From Coleofasciculus sp040219735 (GTDB lineage Bacteria; Cyanobacteriota; Cyanobacteriia; Cyanobacteriales; Coleofasciculaceae), in NCBI GenBank assembly GCA_040219735.1, contig JAVJRX010000076.1: a DNA stretch of 64,000 nucleotides; one strand, given 5' to 3'. The notes beneath the pieces are model-generated. The model worked only from the letters and a program-made list of their open reading frames with translations. It did no database searches and was not told where the DNA came from. Shown piece by piece: positions 43,318 to 51,835 of the stretch. The position numbers and the translations under genes are program-made. Position 1 is the stretch's first letter, and each line of letters opens with the position of its first letter.

Positions 43318-44430
43318 ATGACAAACCAATACCTAACCATCAAACAACTCACCGCAGCGGTTGGTAATGGTTTAACTCCGAGAATGGTCAGGCATTATCA
43401 CAAAGTGGGGTTGTTACCAGACGCGAAACGTTCTGCGGCTAACTATCGTCTCTATACGGATGCAGATGTGCAGCATTTGCGGCGGATTGTGGCGTTAAAA
43501 TCTCAGGGGTTTCAATTAGATCATATTCGTCAGTTATTGGCACCTAATTCTGGAGACATAAAGGTTGACCGATTAACCGCTCAACTGCAACAGCAATATC
43601 GCTCGGTGATGCAACAATTGGCTCGTTTGCGCCAAACAGCATCGGCTTTGGAAGGATTTTTAGGACGCGATGGTTGTTGTCGAAAGATTCAAGCTGAAGC
43701 ACTGGTGCAACTGCGACGATTAGAAGTAGAATCGACGGTTGGATTAGAAGAATTAGCACAATTTTGGCACAGTTTGGATGCCGCTTGTGACGCTCATCCC
43801 GAAGACTTTAGCGAATCCTTGCAGCGACTTTTACCCGATTTATCCCAAAAGAATGAAATCGAACGAGATTTACTAACCAAACTGGTACTCGCTAGTGGTG
43901 ATGTCAGTTTAGTCGATTTTGTGCGTTTGAGTCGAGGGGCGATCGCTTCAGCTAGAAATGCCCTCAAGACTCACTGTGAAATTGTTGCTGATGTTTCTCC
44001 AGTTGTCGCGGCTCTTGATCAGACGCGGATTGCACATTTAGGGCTTACTGTCAAGATTCTACTTGATGAACCCCACATCCACAGCGCTGATGAAGCCGAA
44101 CACAGGTTTTACCAACAAGGGAAATGGCAGGAACGATTGCAACACCTCACGCCTGGTTGTATCTTAGTGATCGGCTATGCCCCATCAGTATTGATATCCG
44201 CCTTGAAACGAATCGAACAAGGACAACTGCAAGTCTCCTTAATTGTAGGAATGCCGATTGGCTTCAGCCACGCCCCAGCCGCTAAACGCCGATTAATGGG
44301 TTCGGGTGTGGAGTATATTACGACTCTGGGGACGACTGGCGGTGGATTATTAGCCGCCGTCGCTTTGAATAGTTTAGTTGAATCTTTGATTGAAAAGCCC
44401 AATTGCCATTGTTATTTGCAGAAGCAGTAA
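43318..44430 (+). CDS. coaR: CoaR, cobalt-responsive MerR regulator with CobH-like domain
   Basis: Residues 1-75 are a MerR winged helix (LTPRMVRHYHKVGLLPDAKRSAANYRLYTDADV), followed by a coiled coil. Residues ~190-360 resemble precorrin isomerase CobH/CbiC (LVDFVRLSRGAIASARNALKTHCEIVADV, MPIGFSHAPAAKRRLMGSGVEYI). The protein ends CHCYLQKQ, the Cys-His-Cys tail known as a cobalt ligand in Synechocystis CoaR. It activates coaT, transcribed divergently. The leader before its ATG is very short. Confidence 0.95.
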   Translation: MTNQYLTIKQLTAAVGNGLTPRMVRHYHKVGLLPDAKRSAANYRLYTDADVQHLRRIVALKSQGFQLDHIRQLLAPNSGDIKVDRLTAQLQQQYRSVMQQLARLRQTASALEGFLGRDGCCRKIQAEALVQLRRLEVESTVGLEELAQFWHSLDAACDAHPEDFSESLQRLLPDLSQKNEIERDLLTKLVLASGDVSLVDFVRLSRGAIASARNALKTHCEIVADVSPVVAALDQTRIAHLGLTVKILLDEPHIHSADEAEHRFYQQGKWQERLQHLTPGCILVIGYAPSVLISALKRIEQGQLQVSLIVGMPIGFSHAPAAKRRLMGSGVEYITTLGTTGGGLLAAVALNSLVESLIEKPNCHCYLQKQ

Positions 44431-44525
44431 AGGGTTAGCACTCAGCCGTGATCGAATTACTGCACCAAAAGAATGTCGGGACAAATTGGGACTTTAGGGA
44501 ATTGGTTAGGTGAAAGATTGGGGCA

Positions 44526-44585
44526 GGGCGGGTTTAGTTACATCTGAGTCAAAAAGAAACGATAGTTGTAAAACCCGCCCCTACA
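44526..44585. repeat. GGGCGGGTTT...AAACCCGCCC inverted repeat, copy 3
   Basis: Diverged copy of the elements at 13305 and 16411, in the gap between coaR and the small DUF7219-like gene. Confidence 0.7.
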
Positions 44586-44625
44586 AACCATGCACTTGAA
44601 GATTCTCCAGCTCGTTTGTACTCAA

Positions 44626-44838
44626 CTAGGTTTGACATTGTTGCAACTGATGCCAAAGAGACTCGATCTGCTCGAACGCCTGATCAGGAGACAGTTTACC
44701 CGCCGTTTGCAGGTTGCAAATATAGCTAACTCGCTGGGCAAACTCTTGCAGATTGGCATTCAGCACCAGATGCTCCGGCTTAACGGCTCCGCGATAACGG
44801 GCATGGGGATACAGAAAGTTGTGTTTGGATTGCTTCAT
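44626..44838 (-). CDS. Small conserved cyanobacterial protein (DUF7219-like)
   Basis: The 70-residue protein reads NFLYPHARYRGAVKPEHLVLNANLQEFAQRVSYICNLQTAGKLSPDQAFEQIESLWHQLQQ. That pattern recurs in short proteins of nearly all filamentous cyanobacteria, grouped as DUF7219. It is soluble and helical. The opposite-strand frame at 44590-44874 is a shadow. Function unknown; proximity to metal genes may be chance. Confidence 0.8.
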   Translation of the reverse strand: MKQSKHNFLYPHARYRGAVKPEHLVLNANLQEFAQRVSYICNLQTAGKLSPDQAFEQIESLWHQLQQCQT

Positions 44839-44909
44839 GGCTACCGCTCCCCGACTATTGCAATTAATTCCTAATTAAATATAAGTTAACCCCATTTTTA
44901 CCTGAGCTG

Positions 44910-45354
44910 TCAAGTGAACCTGATCGTGGCGCGATCGCCTCGACCATCAAACAACATGTGTACCCCTTGAAAGACAAACCGTTAGCAGTTGTTGCCGCAT
45001 ATCTTCATCAATAAAAAAGGTTTGAATCACGGGGGCGGGGTCAGCCAGTCCCGTGGTTTCTATCACCAGATGGTCAAACTTGTTACGCCGCTTGATTAGA
45101 TTCCCGATAATCCGCATCAAATCCCCTCGGACGGTACAGCAAATGCACCCGTTGTTCATCTCAAAGATTTCTTCATCGGTATCAATCACTAATTGGTTAT
45201 CAATACCAACTTCTCCAAACTCGTTGACGATGACGGCGACTTTCTTGCCATGTTCATAAGTAAGGATGTGGTTGAGTAGGGTGGTTTTCCCAGCGCCGAG
45301 ATAGCCGGTGAGAACAGTAACCGGAATGGTACTGGAGGCTTGAACTGTTACCAT
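44910..45354 (-). pseudogene. CobW-family (COG0523) GTPase, internally deleted
   Basis: The first ~118 residues are a good GTPase: TVLTGYLGAGKTTLLNHIL (P-loop), EFGEVGIDNQLV, and the metal motif NNGCICCTVRGDL (CxCC), up to PAPVIQTFFIDEDMRQQL. Then the sequence jumps to the C-terminal domain: in another frame it reads RFVFQGVHMLFDGRGDR before stopping at 44910. Roughly half the gene, the middle, is missing and the junction is out of frame. The possible residual product is 135 residues. A Zur-type site lies 12 bases before the start, so it was probably a zinc-limitation metallochaperone. Confidence 0.85.
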
Positions 45355-45365
45355 ACGCTACTTAA

Positions 45366-45378
45366 AATGATTATCATT
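45366..45378 (-). promoter_or_regulatory. Zur-type box before the CobW pseudogene
   Basis: Read on the minus strand it is AATGATAATCATT, identical to the site before znuA (49640-49652) and matching the core of the site at 47242. Confidence 0.75.
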
Positions 45379-45437
45379 CTCATGTACTAAACATTTTTCC
45401 CCTAGACGACAATACCTTTCACCCAATCCTTAATGAA

Positions 45438-45479
45438 TGTAGAGACGTAGCATGCTACGTCTCTCATGGCACGTCTCTA
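45438..45479. repeat. Palindromic GTAGAGACGTAGCATGC repeat
   Basis: GTAGAGACGTAGCATGCTAC and the following CGTCTCTCATGGCACGTCTC form a hairpin of the GTAGAGACG family, just downstream of the porin gene, where it may act as a terminator. Confidence 0.6.
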
Positions 45480-47171
45480 GAATTCAAAGATAGTGCGAAG
45501 CGTCCCCACCCAGATCGTGTCATTGTTATCATAGTGTTCTGGGTTAAGAATCACGAACACCCCTGGATTAATCGCGATATTATCCGTGAGTTGATAACGA
45601 TACTGAGCTTCCAGATGCCAAGACGTATCATCATCCTCAAAACCGCCATCATTATCCGTCACCTTCGGCGGCTGTCCGACAACAAACCCCAGCAGACTCC
45701 CCTCTGAACCAAAATCAGGCAATGCTAGGGTAATTGCCCAGTTAAAAATAGTGGCGTCATCGCCCTCATCCACCAAGACACCATTGTTGAAACCATTATC
45801 TTGAGCATGAGCCAGGGTCAAACCGCCCCAACCCGAAAGCGTAAAAGCGCGACTGAGGCGCAAACTGGCAGAAAGCCCAAACTGATCCGCTGACGTTGCA
45901 GTATCTTCCCCAAATGGCACATTTGCCAATTCACTGCCCGTTTCCCCAGAAACCACCACCTGTCCCCCAGGATAATAGGAACGCACATAAGTCAGACCCA
46001 AACGCAAACCTTCGCTCGGTTCAATCCCCAGTTGGGCGATGGCAGCATAGCTACCATTAAACAAACCGTTTTTCTGACTCGGATCATTAGCATTGGGAGC
46101 CAGATAACCCAAGGATAAATTAAGCGCTGAATTTAAGTTATAGGTCAAACTAGCACCCGTGCCTTCGAGTCCCTGATAATAAATCGGATTGAAACGCCCA
46201 AAACGAGAAATTGCCCCCGTAAGTTCTTCCGAGAAAAACTCGTTATAGTTGGCAAAGTTCTCGTTAAACTCACCACCAACGGCATCAATAATAAAGGAGA
46301 GTTTTGCACCCTTGACAGCACCATGTCCATGTCCATGTCCATGTTCCTCTTCCTCTTCTTCCTCATTATGTGACGCTGCCATTTCTCCCAGAGAGAAGCG
46401 ATAAAATAGCTTGCCAATAGCTACATCATTATTATTGCCTTCATCAAAAGCGAGACGGGTCATGCTGGTTCCGGTAATATTAGGATTATCTCCTTCACCC
46501 GGACCAAAAGGAACCGTATTCAGTGCATCCAAGCGAGTTAGTAACAAGTCCTCCCCTGTAAAACTCGTCTCTAAAAATAGACGCACTCGGTTGTCGAAAA
46601 CTACTTCATCTTCCAAGTCTTCACCACTACCATCTGCCTTTTCATCCCCAAAAACGCTACTCAGTGCAAAGCTGACTTCTCCACGCAGTTTGGTCGTTGT
46701 GGAAAACTGATTATCTTCTAAAAAGGCGACTCGACCTTCCAAATTATCTACTCGCGCTCCCAGAGTCGCCAATTCCGCCTCAAATTCTTGCACCAACCGT
46801 CGTAAGGTTGGCAAATCACTCCCCTCCAGTTCGCCATTAGGGAGTAAACGCTCAATTTGCTGCAAGCACGCATTCAAACCGGCAGCAAACTCAAATCGGG
46901 TTAGGGCTCGATTCCCGCGATAGGTGCCATCGGGATAGCCAGCGATACAGCCATAGCGTTCCACCAGACTGCGTAGGGCTTCATAAGCCCAATCACCAGG
47001 GGAGACATCTCGTAACTGAGAGACACTGGTGACTTGCTCAAGAGTGTTCGCCTGACTGATGGGGTTGTACCCCTCAATCTGTGCCAAAGCATTTGGGGTT
47101 ACACAGACTGCCCAAGTACCACCCAACACCACTGGATTAACGACTAAAGTATTCCACCATGTTTTTGCCAT
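45477..47171 (-). CDS. SLH-domain outer-membrane porin (OprB-like), His-rich
   Basis: A signal peptide ending PNALA is followed by an SLH domain (VSPGDWAYEALRSLVERYGCIAGYPDGTYRGNRALTRFEFAAGL, ~55-100). A coiled coil (QEFEAELATLGARVDNLEGRVAFLED) and a beta barrel ending in phenylalanine (TIFEF) follow. This is the plan of cyanobacterial 'iron uptake' porins. A NEEEEEEEHGHGHGHG segment near residue 268 is an unusual acidic/histidine loop suited to metal binding. GAGGAG precedes the ATG. A perfect Zur-like site lies 71 bases upstream, so zinc uptake is the likely role. Confidence 0.88.
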   Translation of the reverse strand: MAKTWWNTLVVNPVVLGGTWAVCVTPNALAQIEGYNPISQANTLEQVTSVSQLRDVSPGDWAYEALRSLVERYGCIAGYPDGTYRGNRALTRFEFAAGLNACLQQIERLLPNGELEGSDLPTLRRLVQEFEAELATLGARVDNLEGRVAFLEDNQFSTTTKLRGEVSFALSSVFGDEKADGSGEDLEDEVVFDNRVRLFLETSFTGEDLLLTRLDALNTVPFGPGEGDNPNITGTSMTRLAFDEGNNNDVAIGKLFYRFSLGEMAASHNEEEEEEEHGHGHGHGAVKGAKLSFIIDAVGGEFNENFANYNEFFSEELTGAISRFGRFNPIYYQGLEGTGASLTYNLNSALNLSLGYLAPNANDPSQKNGLFNGSYAAIAQLGIEPSEGLRLGLTYVRSYYPGGQVVVSGETGSELANVPFGEDTATSADQFGLSASLRLSRAFTLSGWGGLTLAHAQDNGFNNGVLVDEGDDATIFNWAITLALPDFGSEGSLLGFVVGQPPKVTDNDGGFEDDDTSWHLEAQYRYQLTDNIAINPGVFVILNPEHYDNNDTIWVGTLRTIFEF

Positions 47172-47241
47172 AGTAACTCCTCACACCCTATTCAGTTCAA
47201 GGTCAAACCGAGTACCTATCGGTGACTCGGTGTCAAAATTA

Positions 47242-47256
47242 TGATAATCATTATCA
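47242..47256. promoter_or_regulatory. Zur-type box between porin and oxidoreductase
   Basis: TGATAATCATTATCA is a near-perfect palindrome matching the cyanobacterial Zur consensus. It lies between divergent genes (porin start 47171, oxidoreductase start 47300) and could control both. An adjacent GATTATCGTTATTG (47264-47277) may be a second, weaker half-site. Confidence 0.82.
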
Positions 47257-47299
47257 TAAGAACGATTATCGTTATTGTAAATCCAGGGTCTGATTTTCC

Positions 47300-48529
47300 A
47301 TGACTTACCATTCGGCATCCTTACCCGCGAACATTGACATTGCCGTTATTGGCGCAGGTCCTCAGGCTCTAACCTTAGTCACTCACCTGCTACAAAAACG
47401 TAAGACAATGGGGGATAGGTTTTGGGTGTTTGACGCTAGTGGCAGATGGATGAATCGGTGGTTCCATCAATTTGCCGCCCTAGAAATCCCTCATCTGAGA
47501 TCCCCTGCGGTTCACCATCCCCACCCCAACCCCTATGCGCTGCGCTCTTTTGCCGAAAACCGGGAGTCGGAATTTTTTCCGCCCTATGATCTTCCCGGAA
47601 CGCAGCTATTTCAGGAGTTTTGTCAGGATGTTATCCATCAGTGGGATTTGCCGGATAAGTTGGTTAGGGCTTCTGTGAGTAGCCTTAAACCAACCACTGT
47701 TTTAGGACGTCCTCGATTTCGTCTAGAGTTGTCCAATGGGCAATCAGTAATCGCTCGTCGGGTGGTTCTGGCTACGGGTGCGGGGCGGAGGATTGTACCC
47801 GATTGGGTAGATAAAATTGCATCGGCTTATCCAAACGACAGACTATGCCATGCTCAAAGCGTCGATTTAGGGAACGTGCAGATAGCCGGTGAGCAGGTGT
47901 TAATTATTGGGGGTGGGTTGACGAGTGGACATTTAGCCGTGGGTGCAGCAGCACGGGGAGCGAAGGTGATGTTAATGTCACGGCGTCGGCTTCAGGAAAA
48001 ATGGTTTGATGCTGAACCGGGTTGGTTGGGACCCAAGTATCTCAAGGGCTTTTGGGCTGAACCGGATTGGCGGAAGCGGTGGGAGATGATTCAGGGGGCG
48101 CGAAATGGGGGATCAATGACGCCAAAGATGATGTTTCAGTTACGCCGCCTGGAGCGGCAAGGTAAGCTGAGGTTTTATCCAGAATGTCAGGTGGTTGAGG
48201 TACGGTGGCAGGATAACCAGTGGCAGGTTGACTGTGATGATGGTCAAGGGTATGAATGTCAACGCATTTGGTATGCCACTGGAACTGGCTTTGATGCCAC
48301 CGTTGACCCGTTACTTAAGGATGTTGTTGACGCATATCCTGTACCTATTGTCAAGGGTATGCCTGTTTTAGATGAGCATCTGCGTTGGTCTGGTTGTGAG
48401 TTATTTGTGATGGGAGGTTTAGCCGCACTACAGATAGGACCCGTGGCACGGAACCTGTACGGTGGTAAAATGGCGAGCGATCGCATCGTGCCTGCCTTAA
48501 CCAAACCGACGCTTTACCCTTCCTCTTAA
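47300..48529 (+). CDS. FAD/NAD(P)-binding oxidoreductase (lysine/ornithine hydroxylase-like)
   Basis: IAVIGAGPQALTLVTHLLQ is the FAD-binding start. RVVLATGAG follows, and VLIIGGGLTSGHLAVGAAARGAKVMLMSRR is the NADP-binding loop. FDPP-like substrate-side segments and ATGTGFD near the end resemble SidA/IucD/PvdA N-hydroxylases. At 409 residues it is full length. It shares a divergent promoter with the His-rich porin and a Zur-like site, so zinc limitation probably induces it. Whether it acts on an amino acid to make a metal ligand is speculation. Confidence 0.8.
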   Translation: MTYHSASLPANIDIAVIGAGPQALTLVTHLLQKRKTMGDRFWVFDASGRWMNRWFHQFAALEIPHLRSPAVHHPHPNPYALRSFAENRESEFFPPYDLPGTQLFQEFCQDVIHQWDLPDKLVRASVSSLKPTTVLGRPRFRLELSNGQSVIARRVVLATGAGRRIVPDWVDKIASAYPNDRLCHAQSVDLGNVQIAGEQVLIIGGGLTSGHLAVGAAARGAKVMLMSRRRLQEKWFDAEPGWLGPKYLKGFWAEPDWRKRWEMIQGARNGGSMTPKMMFQLRRLERQGKLRFYPECQVVEVRWQDNQWQVDCDDGQGYECQRIWYATGTGFDATVDPLLKDVVDAYPVPIVKGMPVLDEHLRWSGCELFVMGGLAALQIGPVARNLYGGKMASDRIVPALTKPTLYPSS

Positions 48530-49608
48530 GGCTGATTATCACCTGTCATCATTTTGAAAGGAGTACAGGTTCCGCCCAAACCTTTCGCGATCGCGCAGGT
48601 ATTATGGGTGATCATTCCTATATAGGTTCCTGTGTCACTATTTTGGTCACCTAGACTACCAACAATCAATTTTTGTTCAGAAACCTTGACATCTGCTTCC
48701 CTCGCAACAGTCTCAATCGCGGTGGAATTGGTTGTCGTTTCCACAAAAATCGTGGGAACCTTGGCTTGTTCAATGGTTTCCACCAATTCCTTTACCCGTG
48801 CGGCTGACGGTGTTTCTTCGGTACTGAGTCCTTGCAAGGATTCAGCCGCTTCAAATCCATAAGCGTTGACATAATAAGCCAAGGCGTCATGAGTGGTGAC
48901 AATTGTGCGTTTTCCTGGGGGAATTGTTGCCACTTGCGCGTTTACCCAGGTATCTAACTGGTCGAGTTGGCTGGTTAACTGCTGGGCATTTTCTGCATAA
49001 AGGTCAGCCTGATCTGGATTAATCTGTGTCAGTTGGTTGCGAATAACATCAACCATCGCCATACCGTTTTGCACATCATGCCAAACATGGGGGTCAGGAA
49101 CTTTTTCCCCCTTATCTGCGGCATGGTTTTCTTCATGATCAGAGTGTTCACCTTGTTCCTTTTCCCCGTGATCATGGTGATGTGCTTCTCCCTCCAGGGG
49201 ATTGGGGACAGCTTCCTCAAAGACAGCAACGATAGGGGCGGATGTATTGCTGGCTTCAATTAATCCCTCAACACCGGCTTCCGCATCATAGCCACCATAA
49301 AGGATCAGTTGTGCGGTTTCAACGGCTTTGCGGTGGGATGGGGTTGCTCGGTAGGTATGAGGATCTTGGTTCGGGTCTAATAAACAATTGAGTTGAATGG
49401 TGTCCTGGGCAATTTCTTTGGTTAAATCGCAAAGAACGCGATGAGACGCTACCACACTGGGTTTATCACCTAATACCGTCCCTTCAACTGTTGGCGTTGG
49501 CGAAACCGTCGTCTGGTTACTTTGAACACACCCTGTCAGTGCGATCGCTAATGCCAACACCTTACTATTCCAGCCGTTCAAGGTTTGGCTGAATACATAC
49601 TTTAGCAT
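48526..49608 (-). CDS. znuA: Zinc ABC transporter, substrate-binding protein
   Basis: The leader contains ALTGCVQ, a lipobox-like cysteine, so a lipoprotein is likely. VASHRVLCDLTKEIAQD, DPHTYRATPSHRKAVETAQLILYGG, HVWHDVQNGMAMVD and TTHDALAYYVNAYGFE carry the conserved zinc-ligand histidines. A flexible HHHDHGEKEQGEHSDHEENH loop is the ZnuA hallmark. I chose ATG 49608 because AGGAG precedes it; the frame extends to a TTG at 49635. The 3' end overlaps the oxidoreductase stop by 4 bases on opposite strands. A Zur box is 32 bases upstream. Confidence 0.95.
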   Translation of the reverse strand: MLKYVFSQTLNGWNSKVLALAIALTGCVQSNQTTVSPTPTVEGTVLGDKPSVVASHRVLCDLTKEIAQDTIQLNCLLDPNQDPHTYRATPSHRKAVETAQLILYGGYDAEAGVEGLIEASNTSAPIVAVFEEAVPNPLEGEAHHHDHGEKEQGEHSDHEENHAADKGEKVPDPHVWHDVQNGMAMVDVIRNQLTQINPDQADLYAENAQQLTSQLDQLDTWVNAQVATIPPGKRTIVTTHDALAYYVNAYGFEAAESLQGLSTEETPSAARVKELVETIEQAKVPTIFVETTTNSTAIETVAREADVKVSEQKLIVGSLGDQNSDTGTYIGMITHNTCAIAKGLGGTCTPFKMMTGDNQP

Positions 49609-49639
49609 AGTCAAGCTCCTGAAACCGAGAGACAATTAT

Positions 49640-49652
49640 AATGATAATCATT
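49640..49652. promoter_or_regulatory. Zur-type box before znuA
   Basis: AATGATAATCATT lies 32 bases upstream of znuA and also upstream of the divergent znuC-znuB operon (start 49881). It is the same sequence as before the CobW pseudogene. Confidence 0.8.
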
Positions 49653-49880
49653 CTAATACGCTTGGATCACCTCCACCCCCTAGGATTGGGCGAAGCATTC
49701 GCGTTGGAATTTGAGTAGAAAACCGATAGATCTGGGCGCGAATGCGAGAGCCCCTACACACCTGCTCCCCCTGCTTCCCTATCCCTACCCAAGGCGCTTG
49801 GTGTGAAATCACGGGAATCATTATCCGATAAGCTAAAAGCAGAACTTGTTAATGGTAGTCATTCTCACAGACAGGTCATA

Positions 49881-50600
49881 ATGCTCGAAGTTCATGATTT
49901 GGCGGTCAACTACCGAAATACCTGGGCAATCTCCGGTGTTTCTTTTTCTATCCAACCCGGACAGTTAACGGTGCTGTTGGGTCCTAACGGTGCTGGGAAA
50001 AGTACGATTATTAAGGCAATTCTGGGACTCATTCCCCTCACCAGAGGAGTGGCAACATTTCACGCCAAACCCCTGAAAAGCCAACGAAAACGGCTCGCCT
50101 ATGTACCACAGCGCACCCAAATTGATTGGAATTATCCGGTTACAGTATGGAATGTCGTGATGATGGGGCGCACTATCCACACGGGTTGGTTTAGAGAGCC
50201 GTCTCGTCAATCCCAGGAGATTGTTCAGGATGCATTAGAACGGGTGGGCTTATTTGAGTATCGCCATCGTCAAATTGGCGAACTCTCTGGTGGACAACAA
50301 CAACGAGTATTTTTGGCAAGGGCGCTGGCGCAACAGGCGGAGTTGTTTTTTTTTGATGAGCCGTTTGCTGGTATTGATCAAAAGACTGAAGAGATTCTTT
50401 TTGAGATTTTTCAAGAATTAAAACTTCAAGATAAAATTTTATTAGTTATTACTCATGACTTGGGAGAAACATTGGAGCAGTATGACCAAATATTGCTGTT
50501 AAATAAAGAATTAATTGCTGTGGGTTCAAGGTCAGAAGTATTGACAACTGAAAATATCAAAAAAGCCTATGGAAAAATTATGAGTCTTATTGTTGCATAA
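49881..50600 (+). CDS. znuC: Zinc ABC transporter, ATPase
   Basis: GPNGAGKSTIIKAILGL (Walker A), LSGGQQQRVFLARAL (signature) and LFFFDEPFAGID (Walker B) are intact, with the switch histidine in VITHDLG. MLEVHDLAVNYRNTWAISGV is the usual start, so I prefer ATG 49881 to the longer frame from 49803. It energises zinc import with ZnuB (50680) and the divergent znuA. Confidence 0.93.
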   Translation: MLEVHDLAVNYRNTWAISGVSFSIQPGQLTVLLGPNGAGKSTIIKAILGLIPLTRGVATFHAKPLKSQRKRLAYVPQRTQIDWNYPVTVWNVVMMGRTIHTGWFREPSRQSQEIVQDALERVGLFEYRHRQIGELSGGQQQRVFLARALAQQAELFFFDEPFAGIDQKTEEILFEIFQELKLQDKILLVITHDLGETLEQYDQILLLNKELIAVGSRSEVLTTENIKKAYGKIMSLIVA

Positions 50601-50679
50601 TGTTGATCCCGATTTAATAACGAGTTTTAATGGGATATTAATAGCAAACAGGAAACCAAGAATAAGTGAGGTGGATGTG

Positions 50680-51567
50680 ATGTGGCATGGGTTAATTGAA
50701 CCTCTCCAGTGGGGATATATGCGTGAAGCTATAGCCATTGCGGTGCTGCTGGGAATTTTAGGTGCGGTTGTGGGTAGTTATTTGATTGTGCAACAGATGG
50801 TCATGATTGGTCATGTGATCGCCCATGCTGTTTTACCTGGACTATCCATTGCCTTTTTTGTGGGGGAGCAATTTCTGTCTCTGGGGGCGTTTATAGCCGG
50901 GACATTGAGCGCTTTAGTGGTGGCTGGCATTCATCAGCGATCGCGAGTCAAGGTGGATGCGGCAATGGCGTTAACGTTAACCAGTTTTTTGGGCTTGGGA
51001 GTTATCTTGATTTCCCTCTTAGAAACCAATCAATTCGACCTCAGTTCTATTCTCTTTGGCGATATTTTAGGCGTCAGAACCAGCGATGTCTGGCACACGC
51101 TAATGATTACAGTCGTCATTTTACTGTTGACCAAACTTTTTTACAAAGAACTCCTTTTCTACACATTTGATCCCCTCGGCGCTCAAGCCAGTGGTTTACC
51201 CGTTACCACTATGTATTTCGGCTTCATTTGTGCCATTACCTTGACAATTGTCGCCAGTATGCAAACCGTTGGAGTGCTTCTGGTTATCTCCCTCCTCGTC
51301 GGTCCTGCCATTACTGCCTATCTTTTGGTCAAAGAATTGCATCAGATGATGGGATTGGGGGCAATAATCGGTGTAATGGCGGGTGTCAGCGGCATGTATT
51401 TAAGCTATTACCTAGATTTACCATCGGGTTCGGCGATTGTCCTGGTTGTCTTTAGTTTCTTTATTCTGGCATTTCTATTCAGTCCCACTCAGGGAATTTT
51501 AACTGAACCCGGAACCTTCCGTTGGATTTATAAAATTCTGCAACCCATAAAACTCTGGAGACGCTGA
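50680..51567 (+). CDS. znuB: Zinc ABC transporter, permease
   Basis: The ~295-residue membrane protein has about eight helices. MVMIGHVIAHAVLPGLSIAFF and GVLLVISLLVGPAITAYLLVKELHQMMGLGAIIGVMAGVSGMYLSYYLDLPSGSAIVL are conserved ABC-3 family blocks. Start 50680 is chosen because GAGG lies eight bases upstream; the open frame from 50590 overlaps znuC by 11 bases but has a poor context. It forms the channel of the zinc importer. Confidence 0.93.
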   Translation: MWHGLIEPLQWGYMREAIAIAVLLGILGAVVGSYLIVQQMVMIGHVIAHAVLPGLSIAFFVGEQFLSLGAFIAGTLSALVVAGIHQRSRVKVDAAMALTLTSFLGLGVILISLLETNQFDLSSILFGDILGVRTSDVWHTLMITVVILLLTKLFYKELLFYTFDPLGAQASGLPVTTMYFGFICAITLTIVASMQTVGVLLVISLLVGPAITAYLLVKELHQMMGLGAIIGVMAGVSGMYLSYYLDLPSGSAIVLVVFSFFILAFLFSPTQGILTEPGTFRWIYKILQPIKLWRR

Positions 51568-51835
51568 TTCCCTTTTTTTGACCACTAACTGAAGTTAAAA
51601 ATGAGATCCTCTTACTCAGTTTCTGTTAGAGCAAGTTTTTGAATAAATTGAAAAATTAGCTCAAGCTTGGTCAAACTAGAAATATATCTATCGACTGACT
51701 CAACGTGCCGTAATATCCTCCTTTAGCTTGGCGTCAGCGATAACGGTTGATTGTTAAGGTGATAAAAGATAGAAAAGAGCCTTAAATCTCTTAAGGGAAC
51801 ATTCAATCAATATCAGTAAAGGAGGACAACTCTAC

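Noticed and set aside
44590..44874. 94-codon plus-strand frame opposite the DUF7219-like gene
   Set aside because: The minus-strand protein matches a conserved family, so this frame is its shadow.
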